This document shows positions 32,501 to 44,425 of a stretch of 64,000 nt of DNA, piece after piece. Both the position numbers and the translations under genes were made by a program. Every line of letters begins with the position of its first letter. Positions within the stretch are counted from its first letter, which is position 1. The notes under the pieces were generated by a model that saw only the letters and a list, made by a program, of their open reading frames with translations, was not told the DNA's origin and searched no databases. The stretch comes from Alisma plantago-aquatica (Eukaryota > Streptophyta > Magnoliopsida > Alismatales > Alismataceae), in the NCBI GenBank assembly GCA_963693085.1, contig OY856411.1:1351161550-1351225549 (forward strand). The letters are read 5' to 3'.

Positions 32501-34230
32501 CGGGTCATGGTTTATAGAAGAAATCAACTTTAAACCCTAAAATTGACCATTGTTTGATAGGTGCTTAGCACCATAGGTTGTCAAAACAACCTGATCAAAG
32601 TCATATAATACCTTAGGAATAATGTACACATGATCACATGTTCATATATAACTGAAATAAGAACAAGAAACATTATAAAAATCGAAATTCTAGTCAAGCA
32701 TAGCTTTTTAGTGCATGGATCATCATTTTCAAGCAAGAATATGATCTAGAAATCTTATGGTAAGCAATCAACGTGGAGCAAGTTATAAAACTTGCCTCTA
32801 ATGAGAAGATGAAACATCTCGAGCAGGTAGGGTAGAAAATCCAAGAATAAACTAAGAATTCATCCATCTAGCACCTTTCTTCATCAAATGAGAAAACCCT
32901 AAGCATAAGGAGCAAGAAAGGTAGGGTTTTAGAGCTTTAGAGCAATTTCTACCATGGAACAACCTGGGTTTATACCCAAACCATAACGTTATTGGTCGTA
33001 TTCTACTGGTTTCAACATTCAAACTGAGCAATTTAGACTCTGATTAACCATGCAATTCCACTGGTCCAAACCACACTGATTAGATGATAAACTAGATCAT
33101 ATAAAAGCGTAAAGAAGTGATTTATGAAATAAAAATTTGAGCGATGCCAAATACTACCCAACACCTGATAACTATTGTTATCAGTGAAAAACACGCAATT
33201 AACTAAAATTTTCCAATTTCCAGAGTTAAATCTTGCATAGTGAGTGAAATTCTACTCACAGTGGTTCGGGATGTCCAAATTCATTTGGAATTGCATCTAG
33301 AGACCAGTTTCTGGGCGTCAGTAGGTTGTCTTCAACCTTGGAACTGCCCTGGTACAAACATGTTGTTGCTTTCTCATGCACGGGTTGAAAGGGAAACTTG
33401 GCTAGGTGCTCAATCATGGCTAATTGACTCAGATTCGTGATTTGGACCCATGGCTGAGCTCATTGGCACCATTATCTGGGTGTTTCCCGGGCAGGTTTGC
33501 CCCTGGCCAGACCTGCCAACAACTTTTTCACATATAGGATGAAAAGGAAACCTTGGCTGGGTGCCTAAACGCAGCTAGGAGCTGCGAATTCTGATTGGGA
33601 CCGCAAGGTCGGAGTCGGGGTCGTCGATTCGAGGTGTTGGCCACGCCCAAGAGAGCCCTTTAGCCGGTCGCTATAGCAACTGTTGTTCTTACTGGTCAGT
33701 GCCCTTGTAGGAGAATGGAGGCGCATGTGGTTGGGCGAGGAAGGAGGATGGAGAAGAGTAGAGGAATGGAGGACGGAGGTCGACGGAGCTCGGTGGCTAG
33801 CTAATCCGCCCTAAATCACCCTAGGTCACCCTCATGCGATCCCCCCTCGCTACTGTTCGGTCGGCGCACTGTGCGCTGCTTTTAGCTATTCAATCGATCG
33901 GGTAAGGAAGAAGAAAATAAGTGAAGAAAGAAATTAATAGCCAAAATTGGAAAATTTGCAAATTCAACCCAAAAAAAAGAAAACATTATAACTTTCACCT
34001 CGTAGGTCCAAATCAACTGATTTATTTTGCAACATTTCAAACGCGAGATACACTACAACCTGAATGCATGAAAACATGCTATTTATCTTGTCTCATCTAA
34101 TCAAAACACTAATCACATCTTAAGCACTTAACTTAGCTTAATCAACATATCAAGGTTAGATTAGGGTTATAAGCATTCAATTTGATAATTAAGCTTGTTC
34201 AACTCATTAAGCAAGTTTAGGGGCCTTACA
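29508..34230 (-). repeat. LARD-1 3' LTR, right segment
   Basis: Collinear with 36385-41139 throughout with minor differences. Non-coding and AT-rich, except for a GC-rich block at 33580-33900. A TATA box on the minus strand (TATAAA, 32969-32974) lies about 1.25 kb inside the LTR start. Ends GGCCTTACA at 34230. Confidence 0.9.
32969..32974 (-). promoter_or_regulatory. Possible TATA box, LARD-1 3' LTR
   Basis: TATAAA on the minus strand in GGGTATAAACCC. Conserved at 39868-39873 in the other LTR. Confidence 0.5.
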
Positions 34231-36161
34231 ACTATAAACCCATAACATGGATTTCACCCCCAAAATCCAAGATAAACAAAGATGGGTACTTCCTCTGCAC
34301 CTCATCCTATTACCTTCACATGGTTACTTGCATATCATGGTGATGTACATCATTCATACATATCTCATCTTGGGTCAGCAGAAAAACCCCCACATAAGAA
34401 GACATATCATGATCCCATAAAGAAATTTAATCAACCACATATCACTCTTGTTCAACTTGTATCATAGCTATTGCTGCTTCAGAAACCCTAAGGTTTTTGA
34501 AGAAATATTTGATCATATATATGACCATATTTGAAAAACTTTGGCATGTCATCATTTAAAGCTTGATATAACTTGTATGACACGAATGGAACACTCTGTT
34601 CCTCCTATTAATAAATTCTATTGATACATTGGTTAGTCTAAAGGACATAACTCTAAACTCATCATGGTCATGTGAATTATGTCATCCAATCTAACTCTTA
34701 TGCATTGATATTTGATCATAGGTTTATCTTAAAGGAATACAATATCACATATCTATTGACCAACTAACCATCTATCCTTGATAGTGGTCTTTCCCAGCTA
34801 TCACTAAACCATACACAACATTATAGAATCACTTTTGTTTTTCCTTCCAAACAACATTTATAGGATCATTATCAACTCTCTCTCTCTACATGAGAGGAAT
34901 ACTTGGAATGTTCATTTAATCAACATCTCCAACCTTCACATATTTCTCATATTATTGATACATCTTAGATACTAGGATTCATTACCTTGGTATCCACCTC
35001 ATGCTCTATAAGGAACTCACATACTTATCTCATCTACTTTTACCAACATAAAAAATTTCAAAACATATAAGAGGAGTCTTTCTAATTATTGGAAGGCTCA
35101 AAAGCAAAATCATCACAAACTTTTTGATCGTGGAACCATAGTCCAAACAACCTTATTCTATAATAAGATATCCATCCTCATGTTTAGAATGAATCCACAC
35201 ATACCAAGTGGCAATGGTCCACTTGAAAGATGTGCCCTAGAAAGGAAAGACACAAAGGGAAACACACTTCCCATACCATAGTAGTATTTTTCAAGGTCAT
35301 TAGCAAAAAGGTAACCAATTCTATTTTCATTATGCAAGTTACAACTTCTTACGTATCATTTTACCTTTTTCATTTCAGGTTCCTTGCCATTAGAATAGGA
35401 ATTATCACGATTAACATATCTCATTACTCCTTCCTTGATGACTATTTATCCCACTTAGATATGTTTTCTTATTTTATTATGTTTTTCAACCACTTATCGA
35501 CATGTAAATCATCATATTCCACATTTTCTTCATTAAATCAGGATTATCTCCCTTAATTTCTTTCACATGCCATGCCGATCTTTCATTAACACTTTCTTAC
35601 ACACATAGGTTGGTCTGATATTAGCTCAGGTTCTACCTTATTTCTTTGTCATTGTTCACATTCATCTTCTCATTTTGTACTTGTTATAGGAGTTCTTTCT
35701 ATCTTATGTGGATTTCATACCTTGATTCACTTTATAAGCATAGACTTATCTGTCTTTTAATTTATTATCTTCTTGAATCACATCTTCAAGAACTCCTCTT
35801 TTCCTTATTTTATTCAGATTTAGATTTCATGGTGTTGTATCATTCTCTTATATTAACCAAACATTCAAGTTTTGATAGATAATGATGCAATTCTCATCTT
35901 CTTTAAGGTAGGATTGAGATATTCACACCATGATTTCTTATTCGTTATGCTCTTTAGATTGTCTCAAAATGACTATTTGATCAGAGTAATCATAAATATA
36001 ACAATCTAAGAGTTCCATACTTACCCTTCTTCAATAATTGAATACCTGGTCAGGGCACCCAAATACTGAGATTAGGCAGTATGCACCATATTTTTGTGTC
36101 ACGTTCCTAACTTAGACATCATCATAGTCTTAAGTCCTAGTGTCCCTGTAGACTCATTGAA
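34231..36161 (-). other. LARD-1 interior, non-coding
   Basis: No ORF with recognisable similarity on either strand. The block around 36045-36075 (CCTGGTCAGGGCACCC, then AAATACTGAGA) resembles 51090-51185 in the interior of the second LARD, so the two interiors are distantly related. Confidence 0.75.
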
Positions 36162-36179
36162 CCTAAAGATTTGATACCA
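36162..36179 (-). other. Primer-binding site, tRNA-iMet type, LARD-1
   Basis: Minus strand starts TGGTATCAAATC, sharing TGGTATCA with the standard initiator-Met PBS, and lies 3 bases from the LTR. Confidence 0.75.
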
Positions 36180-36182
36180 ACC

Positions 36183-39100
36183 TCTGGGGACCCGTTACAC
36201 TAAATGATATTACTCAAAACATAAAACACAATCAATCACTAATTAATCACATACCCAAAAATATGGGTAAATTAAAACCGATTTCAATGTTAGCACCCGC
36301 TCAGAAACATTTTCATAAGACCCCAACATCTTTCTTTTATCCATACTAGACCAAGAATTTGATACAAATGTTCTATTGCCTTAGCCACAACATTTATTGA
36401 TTACAATATTTTTAAGTTATTAAACAGTTAAGCAGTTTAATCATATATAACAAATAAGATCAAAAGTACTGATGATTAACAAAATACATAAAGGAGCAGA
36501 TAATAACTATCATCATTAGCTAGACTATCATCCTTTATCTTATTGACAATATAAGCAATTCCGTAGCATATGCAGTTCTAGCATCATGAGGAAGTCTAGT
36601 AACATAGCATAGCTAACAACATGAGCATGTCTAATTGGTTGAACATATCAACATTATAAGAAGAGCTAACAACATAAGCACAACTATTTGGATAAGCATG
36701 ACTAGCAATATACACATCTATAGTTACAAAGGCATGGCTAGCATGCTAAACATAACTAACAACATGAGATATCTAGCATCATGATTATAATCAGCAATAG
36801 CAGTATAGTTATCAACATAATCATGGCTACTGTATATATGCATCTACAATCTTAATCATATCCACAACATAAGTATATCTACTATCTCTTAATTGCACTA
36901 AGCATAATCTTTATGTAAAGAGAACAAACAAGGGTTATCATCCAATGTGAAACATTGTATATAACCCTAAACAATATGCTACATGGTTGTATAACATCTT
37001 TTATTTTGCCCTGGGGAATTTGAATCATACAATTCAAAGTCCAACTGACCCCTACGAAGGGCTATTCGGTTCCGTACAAGATCTAGGAGTGTCGGTATCC
37101 TAAGATCTCTTCCCCTCGGTCAGTACGAGTAAAAAGGCAGTGACATATCAGTCAAAGATGCCACCACAACGACATATAGTCAAGATGAAAACCACTAGTC
37201 CGACCTTGGTACAGGTCATGACACTAGAAACCAGGGTATTCAAACCCAATCACTAAGGTACAACCGCAGTTGTCCTCTAATCACATCATGTTATAATCAC
37301 CAAGACACGACCGCAGCCGTTCTCAATCACATCAGATGTATGAGGCATGACCATATCAAACCTCCACAATCTGCATTGTGGATGACAAGGATATATCCTC
37401 AACCTACCACCCCCACATACTCAATAGTATGCACTCCGAGTTTCCCTTAGGAATACTCATTTCACCATCCAGCAAGTTGTGACACTGAAGATGGTTCTAC
37501 GGCACATGGCACTACATGATTAGAGTTGCACTTGATTAGTTATGCCAATTGGGTGAATTAAGGTTGCATCAAACAAGTGGACATACAAACCCTAATTCAC
37601 TTCTAGGAAGCATATAAATATCAAAACTTGAAAAGATATAAAATGTATGAAACATAATTTCCCATCTCATCATCACATGGTACTATTCACTTGCCATTCA
37701 TGAGACTACACTAGTCATCATATTATCACAAGATATAAATCCTTTTCACAATATCACAGGGTATCAACCCTTATAACCATAAGAGGATTACACCTCATTC
37801 AGGGCTCAACCATGACCAAAGGTCATTAATACCATCATACTATTCCGTGCAAGATCATCATTATCTTTCAATGCCTTATAACAAGGCTCAACAACATCAC
37901 TTACATATAATACACCAGATCAGTACAATCTTGCATTAATGAGCTAGGAGATATTCATAAACAATCATAGAAGGGTTATATTAACATTAAGAACATTCCT
38001 TTATTACATCAACATGCAAGGAATCTATATATTATTAACACTCATCATATTCACAATGCACATGTTCAGCATAAGAAAGTATCAACCATGTGGCTATGAT
38101 AACCACCAATTAACACATTAAGGTTATGATCATGTTAAGGAGGTTATTCCACCATCATTCCATCATATAAGAATGGTAAACATGAATACTCATCTTTATC
38201 TAATTTCATTAGAGTTAGGTTCAACATGATAAATTATATCAATGTTACTAATCAACACTCATACCTAAACCCTAACTCACAGCATCCCCATTGGATCATG
38301 GATGCATAAGGTGAAGCATCACCATAACATTCCATACTATTCTCAAGTATGAACCCACACATAAATCAAGGTGTAACCATCAGGTTATAGAATACTAGGG
38401 TTTCAACAATAATAGAGTACTCCATGATTGTATTAGTCATTCAAGGGCTATTCTTACCCAATTACCATCATCTAGTTATATTAAAGCTAGGTATAACAAG
38501 CTATACCTAATTAGGGTTACATATCAATACAATATGGTTATCATCCCTTCTATTCATATGATTTAATAGGTAAGACTAACTTATTAAGGGTAACCCTCCA
38601 TTTGTTCCATCATCATTCAACCCATATCACCATAACACAATGTCACCCAGAACCATTGGATGTTTAAAAGGTAAGACTATTGGTTGTTTACACAAGTAAA
38701 CATCTTGGATAAACCACCTACGAAGTCCTTGATTTGTGATCTAGAAAGAGTCACCATCTAACCCTAGACATCCCTTGATAATCGATACAAAAAGTTCCAT
38801 TGAGAGTAGGGTAAAACCCACAATCGACTATTCAGTTAAAACAAGCCATCGATTGTCAACAATTAAGCTCCTTAAGTTGATCATATAAAAGAAACCATAT
38901 AAATCACATTATTAGGACCAAAATATTACATTAGCCATCATTCCATCTTAATAGAGGAATAAATCGTAGATCTCGACCATTGGGTCAAGTTCACATGTTA
39001 AAACCATCAATTACAGTATAGGTCTGACCATTGCATCAAGTGACCCAAGAAACCATTGACCTAAGGCTTAATTGATGCTAAAACTACAATGCTTGACTCA

Positions 39101-41139
39101 CTATAGGTTGTAGAGACCTGATCCACCATCATTAGTGACCATTAAGTCACCATAGGTCGTTAGATCAACACTAATTCATTAATCAACATCAAATATTAAG
39201 CTAATGTCAACATTGATTGATAACATCAGTAGGGTACTTAATGGTTGATCATTATACTTCTAATTTGATCCAAAACCTGACCTAAGGGGGTGAACATAGG
39301 TTGTCACCATCATTTGACACCCTTGTTCATGACCATGAGTTGTTATGAAGACAACACCATAGAGTTGTTGTAATGGTACCATCATCAAGTCATGGTTTAT
39401 AGAAGAAATCAACTTTAAACCCTAAAATTGACCATTGTTTGATAGGTGCTTAGCACCATAGGTTGTCAAAACAACCTGATCCAAGTCATATAATACCTTA
39501 GGAATAATGTACACATGATCACATGTTCATATACAACTAAAATAAGAACAGGAAACATTATAAAAATCGAAATTCTAGTCAAGCATAGCTTTTTAGTGCA
39601 TGGATCATCATTTTCAAGCAAGAATATGATCTAGAAATCTTATGGTAAGCAATCAACGTGGAGAAAGTTATAAAACTTGCCTCTAATGAGAAGATGAAAC
39701 CCCACACAGAAGAAATATTGAGCAGGTAGGGTAGAAAATCTAAGAATAAACTATGAATTTGTCCATCTAGCACCTTTCTTCATCAAATGAGCAAACCCTA
39801 AGCATAAGGAGCAAGAAAGGTAAGGTTTTAGAGCTTTAGAGCAATTTCTACAATGGAACAACTTGGGTTTATACCCAAACCATAACATTATTGGTTGTGT
39901 GCTACTGATTTCAACATTCAAACTGAGCAATTTAGACTCTGATTAACCATGCAATTCCACTGGTCCAAACCACACTGATCAGATGATAAACTAGATCATA
40001 TAAAAGAGTAAAGAAGCAATTTATGAAATAAAAAGTCAGGTGATGCCAAATACTACCCAATGCCTGATAACTACTGTTATCAGTGAAAAATGCACAATTA
40101 ACCAAAAATTTCCTATTTCTAGAGTTAAATCTTGCATAGTGAGTGAAATTCTACTCACAGTGGTTCGAGATGTCCGAATTTGTCTAGAATTGCGTCTAGA
40201 GACCAATTTCTGGGCGTCAGTAGGTTGTCTTCAACCTTGGAACTACCATGGTATAAACATGTTGTTGCTTTCTCATGTACATGTTGTAAGGGGAACTTGG
40301 CTAGGTGCTCAATTGTGGCTAATTGACTCAGATTCATGATCTGGACCCATGGATGAGCTCATTGGCACCATTATCTTGGTGTTTCCCGGGCAGATTTGCC
40401 CTTGGCCAGACCTGCTGCTACAAGCAACAACTTCTTCATGTATAGGCTGAAAAGGAAACCTTGGATGGGTGCCTAAACCCAGCTAGGAGCTGCAAATTCC
40501 GGTTGGGACCGCAAGGTTGGAGTCAGGTTTGTCGATTCAAGGTGTTGGCCGCGCCCAAGAGAGCCCTTTATCCGGCCGCTACAGTAGCTGTTATTCTTGC
40601 TAGTCGGTACCCTAGCAGGAGTATGGGGGCACAGGTGGTTGGGCGAGGAAGGAGGAAGGAGAAGAGTAGAGGAATGGAGGACGGAGGTCGACAGAGCTCG
40701 GTGGCTAGCTAATCCGCCCTAAATCACCCTAGGTCGCCCTCACACGATCCCCCCTCGCTACTATTCGGTCGGTGCACTGTGCACCACTTTTGGCTATTCA
40801 ATCGATCGGGTAAGTAAGAAGAAGATAAGGGAAGAAAGAAATTAATAGCCAAAATTGTAAATTTTGCAAATTCAACCCAAAAAAATGAAAACGTCATAAC
40901 TTTTACCTCGTAGGTCCAAATCAACTGATTTCTTTTGCAACATTTCAAACGTGAGATCCACTACAACCCCAAGGCATGAAAACATGATATTTATCTTGTC
41001 TAAGCTAATCAAAACACGAATCACATCTTAAGCACTTAACTTAGCTTAATCAACATATCAAGGTTAGATTAGGGTTATAAGCATTCAATTATGATAATTA
41101 AGCTTGTTCAACTCATTAAGCAAGTTTATGGGCCTTACA
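36183..41139 (-). repeat. LARD-1 5' LTR
   Basis: 4957 bp, outer end GGCCTTACA, inner end TCTGGGGACCC (the partner starts TGTGGGGACCC). It lacks about 270 bases present in the other copy between two CAACAT repeats near 36390. Contains a TATA box on the minus strand at 39868-39873. Confidence 0.9.
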
Positions 41140-41144
41140 CATCT
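41140..41144. repeat. Target-site duplication CATCT, right
   Basis: Pairs with 17108-17112. Confidence 0.95.
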
Positions 41145-42605
41145 AAAGGGGTAAAACCCATAGGGTGCAAGTGGGCCTTCAAGAAGAAGACAAACATGAA
41201 TGGTAATGTACAAACCTATAAGGGCAGATTGGTTGCAAATGGTTTCAGACAAGTTCAAGGTGTTGACTATGACAAAAAAATTTCTCTAGTGGCCATGGTT
41301 AAGTCCATCAGGATCATGATTTCTATTGCAGCTTATCATGACTATGAGATTTAGCAAATGGATGTTAAAACTACATTCCTTAATGGGAATCTTGTTCAGG
41401 ATGTGTATATGACACAACCTGAGGGTTTTATAGATCAAAAGTTTGCAAATAAAGTATGTAAGCTACAAAGGTCAATCTATGGATTGAAGTAAGCATCTTA
41501 GAGATGGAATCTTTGTTTTGATGAGACAGTCAAAAGGTTTGGCTTTATTCAAAATGAAGATGAACCTTATGGGTATAAGAAGATTAGTGGGAGCATAGTG
41601 ACATTCCTCATACTGTATGTAGATGACATACTATCGGTGGGGAATGACATCCCTACTTTATAAAAGGTAAAGACATGGCTTGGAAATACATTCTCTATGA
41701 AAGACTTGGGAAAAGAATCCTACATCTTGGGGATAAAGATCTATAGAGATAGATCCATAAGGCTTCTTGGATTAAGTTAGAGCACATACATTGACAAAGT
41801 GTTGAAGCGGTTCATCATGGGGAACTCAAAGAGAGGAAACCTGCATGCTTGTCATGGTGTCCCCATCTCTAGAGCTCAATGTCTCAGTTCTTATGAAGAA
41901 AGGGAATACATGAGTGTGATTCCATATGCTTCGACAATTGGATCAATCATGTATGCAATGTTGTGTACCCGTTCATACATCTCATATGCCTAGAGCATGA
42001 GGAGCAAATATCAGTAAAATTTAGGTGATGCTCACTGGATAGCCGTGAAGAACATCCTCAAGTACTTGAGAAGGACTAAGGATCAATTCTTGGTCTACGG
42101 TAGAGAGGAAGAGTTGGTGGTAAAGGGTTACACCGATGCAAGCTTCTATACTGATCAAGATTATTATAAGTTGCAATTAGGATTCATGTTCTGCCTTAAC
42201 AATGAAGCTATTAGCTGTAAGAGTTCCAAGTAAGAAATAGTTACCAATTCTACAATAGAAGGCGAGTATATTGTTGCACTGAGTGCAACAAATGAGGTTG
42301 TGTGGATCAAGAAGTTAATTATAGAACTTGGGGTCGTTCCAAGCATAATCGACACAATCGAGCTATATTGTGACAACAATGGAGCTATTGCACAAGCTAA
42401 GAAACCCCATACCACATCAACACTCAAAGCATATACAAAGGTGGTATCATCCCAGATGAGAGATCGTACAATGTGAAGATGTAGAGATTTGCAAATTACC
42501 AACTGAGAACAAGGTTGCCGATCCCTTGATAAAGGCACTTTTACAAAAGAAGCATGATGGTCATGTTAGGTCACTCAGAATAAGATTTGTGGGTGACTGG
42601 CTCTA
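41145..42605 (+). pseudogene. Ty1/copia reverse transcriptase and RNase H
   Basis: Begins GVKPIGCKWAFKKKTNMNG, continues with KGRLVANGFRQVQGVDYD, the RT palm YVDDI (41616-41627) and [15 protein letters not shown] text (here [11 protein letters not shown]). It ends with RNase H blocks KGYTDASF, EGEYIVALSATNEVVWIKK and the LYCDNNGA segment. The YVDD catalytic box is preserved. Stops interrupt the frame near 41352, 41490, 41662, 41777, 41992, 42015 and 42232. This is the third piece of the copia element that begins at 5035. The polypurine tract and 3' LTR follow directly. Confidence 0.92.
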
Positions 42606-42610
42606 AGTGC

Positions 42611-42619
42611 AAGTGGGAG
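42611..42619 (+). other. Copia polypurine tract
   Basis: AAGTGGGAG directly before the LTR start TGTATTGG, the usual copia arrangement. Confidence 0.75.
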
Positions 42620-43729
42620 TGTATTGGTTATGTATGCCTAGAGAGACAATCATATGATGATTGTAATGGCATATCATGTGAAACGATTTGATTATTAATA
42701 AAAGGCAACCTTCCAATTTATTATGTTTAATTTAGTTATGAGATAATGATGTAACATTATAAATGTCTAGAGAATTATATTACTCAATGATGTATGTGTA
42801 TAAGTTACCACCATTGTGGATTAGATCATACAGATGTTAAGAGTACATGTACATATTCTCATTATGTCCTTGATTGGTTGTTATTGTGGAAGCTTGATAG
42901 ACAACAATAACACATAAGATCAGAGTGTGAGTTGGTTGATGACTAAATCTCATTAGTTTTAATATGGCAATATCAAACCAAGCATGCATATACATGTTAG
43001 AGAATAGTTTATCAGATAGACCCACCGTGAGACTGACACATGGAAGCCATCATCATGGAAGTCATAGTCAGGTCTCACAGTGATGTGATGGTTGTGGTTC
43101 TTAGACCTAAAATCACTACTCTCAACACATGTCGTTGGGTACACTTTGACATCATCAAATGCAGTATTGAAACATGGGTTGTTATAACGGTGATGATTGG
43201 GTGACTTTGACACATGTGGATTGATTGTGAGTGATATATATGGGATTCATCCCTCCTACTAGAGTGGGATGCCCTAGCCTCTTAATTAGCAAGATTGACA
43301 AATGCATGGTCATGCGTATGTAAATCAATATGTGATACCGAGCATACATATATCTCAGTCAGTCTGCTCTTGGTTCAAGAAACAAGATTATATAATAATG
43401 AGGGTGACTTCTCCATGCCTCTAGTTCAATTTGGACATCAATGACAAAGGAACTATACAAACAATGCAACCCCACACACATATTGTAGGTTGAAGTTGTT
43501 CCACAACTTTCCATTTACTTGGGTAGCATTGATGTGCAAATAGGCACCACTCATTGCTTGTGATGTCATAAGTTGTTATGGGCATTCACTACCAACGTAA
43601 TATGGGACCTATAGGGTCACACACATAGGTCTTCACCTAGACGAGGAGTTTAGATCTTGAATGACAATTGAATGAAGTACTAAAGTGTTTAGGTATTTGA
43701 TTCACACAACAAATAGACTGACAACACTG

Positions 43730-44115
43730 TCAAACGCCCATCTCAAGTGTTGAGACGGCCATCTGGAAGTGCCAAACGGTCGTCTCAAATGTTGAGACGA
43801 GCGTCTGGGGGTCAGGACTATTATGAGTTCGAATTGGTTATGGAAGTGAACCGACCAAACAGACTGGCTTGACTCAGTTCACCAGATGAATGTCTGGGTG
43901 ACCAAGACGGCCATCTCACATGGGTGAGATGGTATGATTCAATTGAGGGAAGGTTTTAGATATTTCCTAATTTGTTTGAGTTGCTACTCGACAAGGTAAT
44001 TAATATGGGATATAAATTGGAAATGAATTGAAAATTTCATGTACAACTGGGAAACATATGAACAATCATCTGGCATGCTAAATGACCGTCTGGGTTGCTA
44101 GACAACCGGCTGGGC
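43730..44115. repeat. Dyad array of the copia LTR (CGTCTCAA/TTGAGACG)
   Basis: CGTCTCAAATGTTGAGACG (43781-43799) has perfect 8-bp arms. TCTCAAGTGTTGAGA (43741-43755) has 6-bp arms. Half-sites such as GACGGCCATCTC, GAGCGTCTGGG and GACCGTCTGGG continue to about 44110, all upstream of the TATA box. Confidence 0.75.
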
Positions 44116-44215
44116 TGTCGCAGGTTGTGAGATTTCTAAAATTGTTGCAAAAATGTGCAATCTTCTGGTCTCTTCCACTCCCGCACAGACTAGGAACCCT
44201 GACCCAGACCACACC

Positions 44216-44223
44216 TATAAATA
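44216..44223 (+). promoter_or_regulatory. TATA box of the copia LTR
   Basis: TATAAATA in ACCTATAAATAGAGG, about 100 bases after the dyad zone. Confidence 0.75.
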
Positions 44224-44425
44224 GAGGGGTACTGGGAGCTTCCCAGAACACAACACAAATAATTGAGAAATAGTTGCTTTGAAAAATGTTGTCCTCTCTG
44301 GATGTGGTAACCATGAAAGCCCAGTCCTACCCGACTAGGGAGAGATAGCCAAGAGAGAGAGAAACTGAGATTATTGTTGTAGGAGAGCAAGTTGGTGACT
44401 AGTACACCAATGGGAGGGACGACTC

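Larger units (their letters stand above)
17113..41139 (-). mobile_element. LARD-type element 1, minus strand
   Basis: Ends TGTGGGGACCC and GGCCTTACA, with 5-bp duplications. Order on the minus strand: 5' LTR 41139-36183, iMet-type PBS at 36179-36162, non-coding interior, 3' LTR 34230-17113 split by an 11.9-kb nested element. LTRs of about 5 kb around a 1.95-kb interior without gag or pol are the definition of a large retrotransposon derivative (LARD). Movement would need proteins from another gypsy element. Confidence 0.9.
42620..44425 (+). repeat. Copia 3' LTR, interrupted at its right side
   Basis: Starts TGTATTGGTTATG after the PPT. It has a dyad array at 43730-44115 and a TATA box at 44216. 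It is cut at 44426 by the second LARD, whose left target site would be GACTC (44421-44425). The rest lies outside the window. Confidence 0.75.

Noticed and set aside
33240..33440. ORF conserved in both LARD-1 LTRs (also 40040-40339)
   Set aside because: Conserved only because LTRs are duplicates. It is antisense to the element, and codon structure is not preserved better than the flanks.
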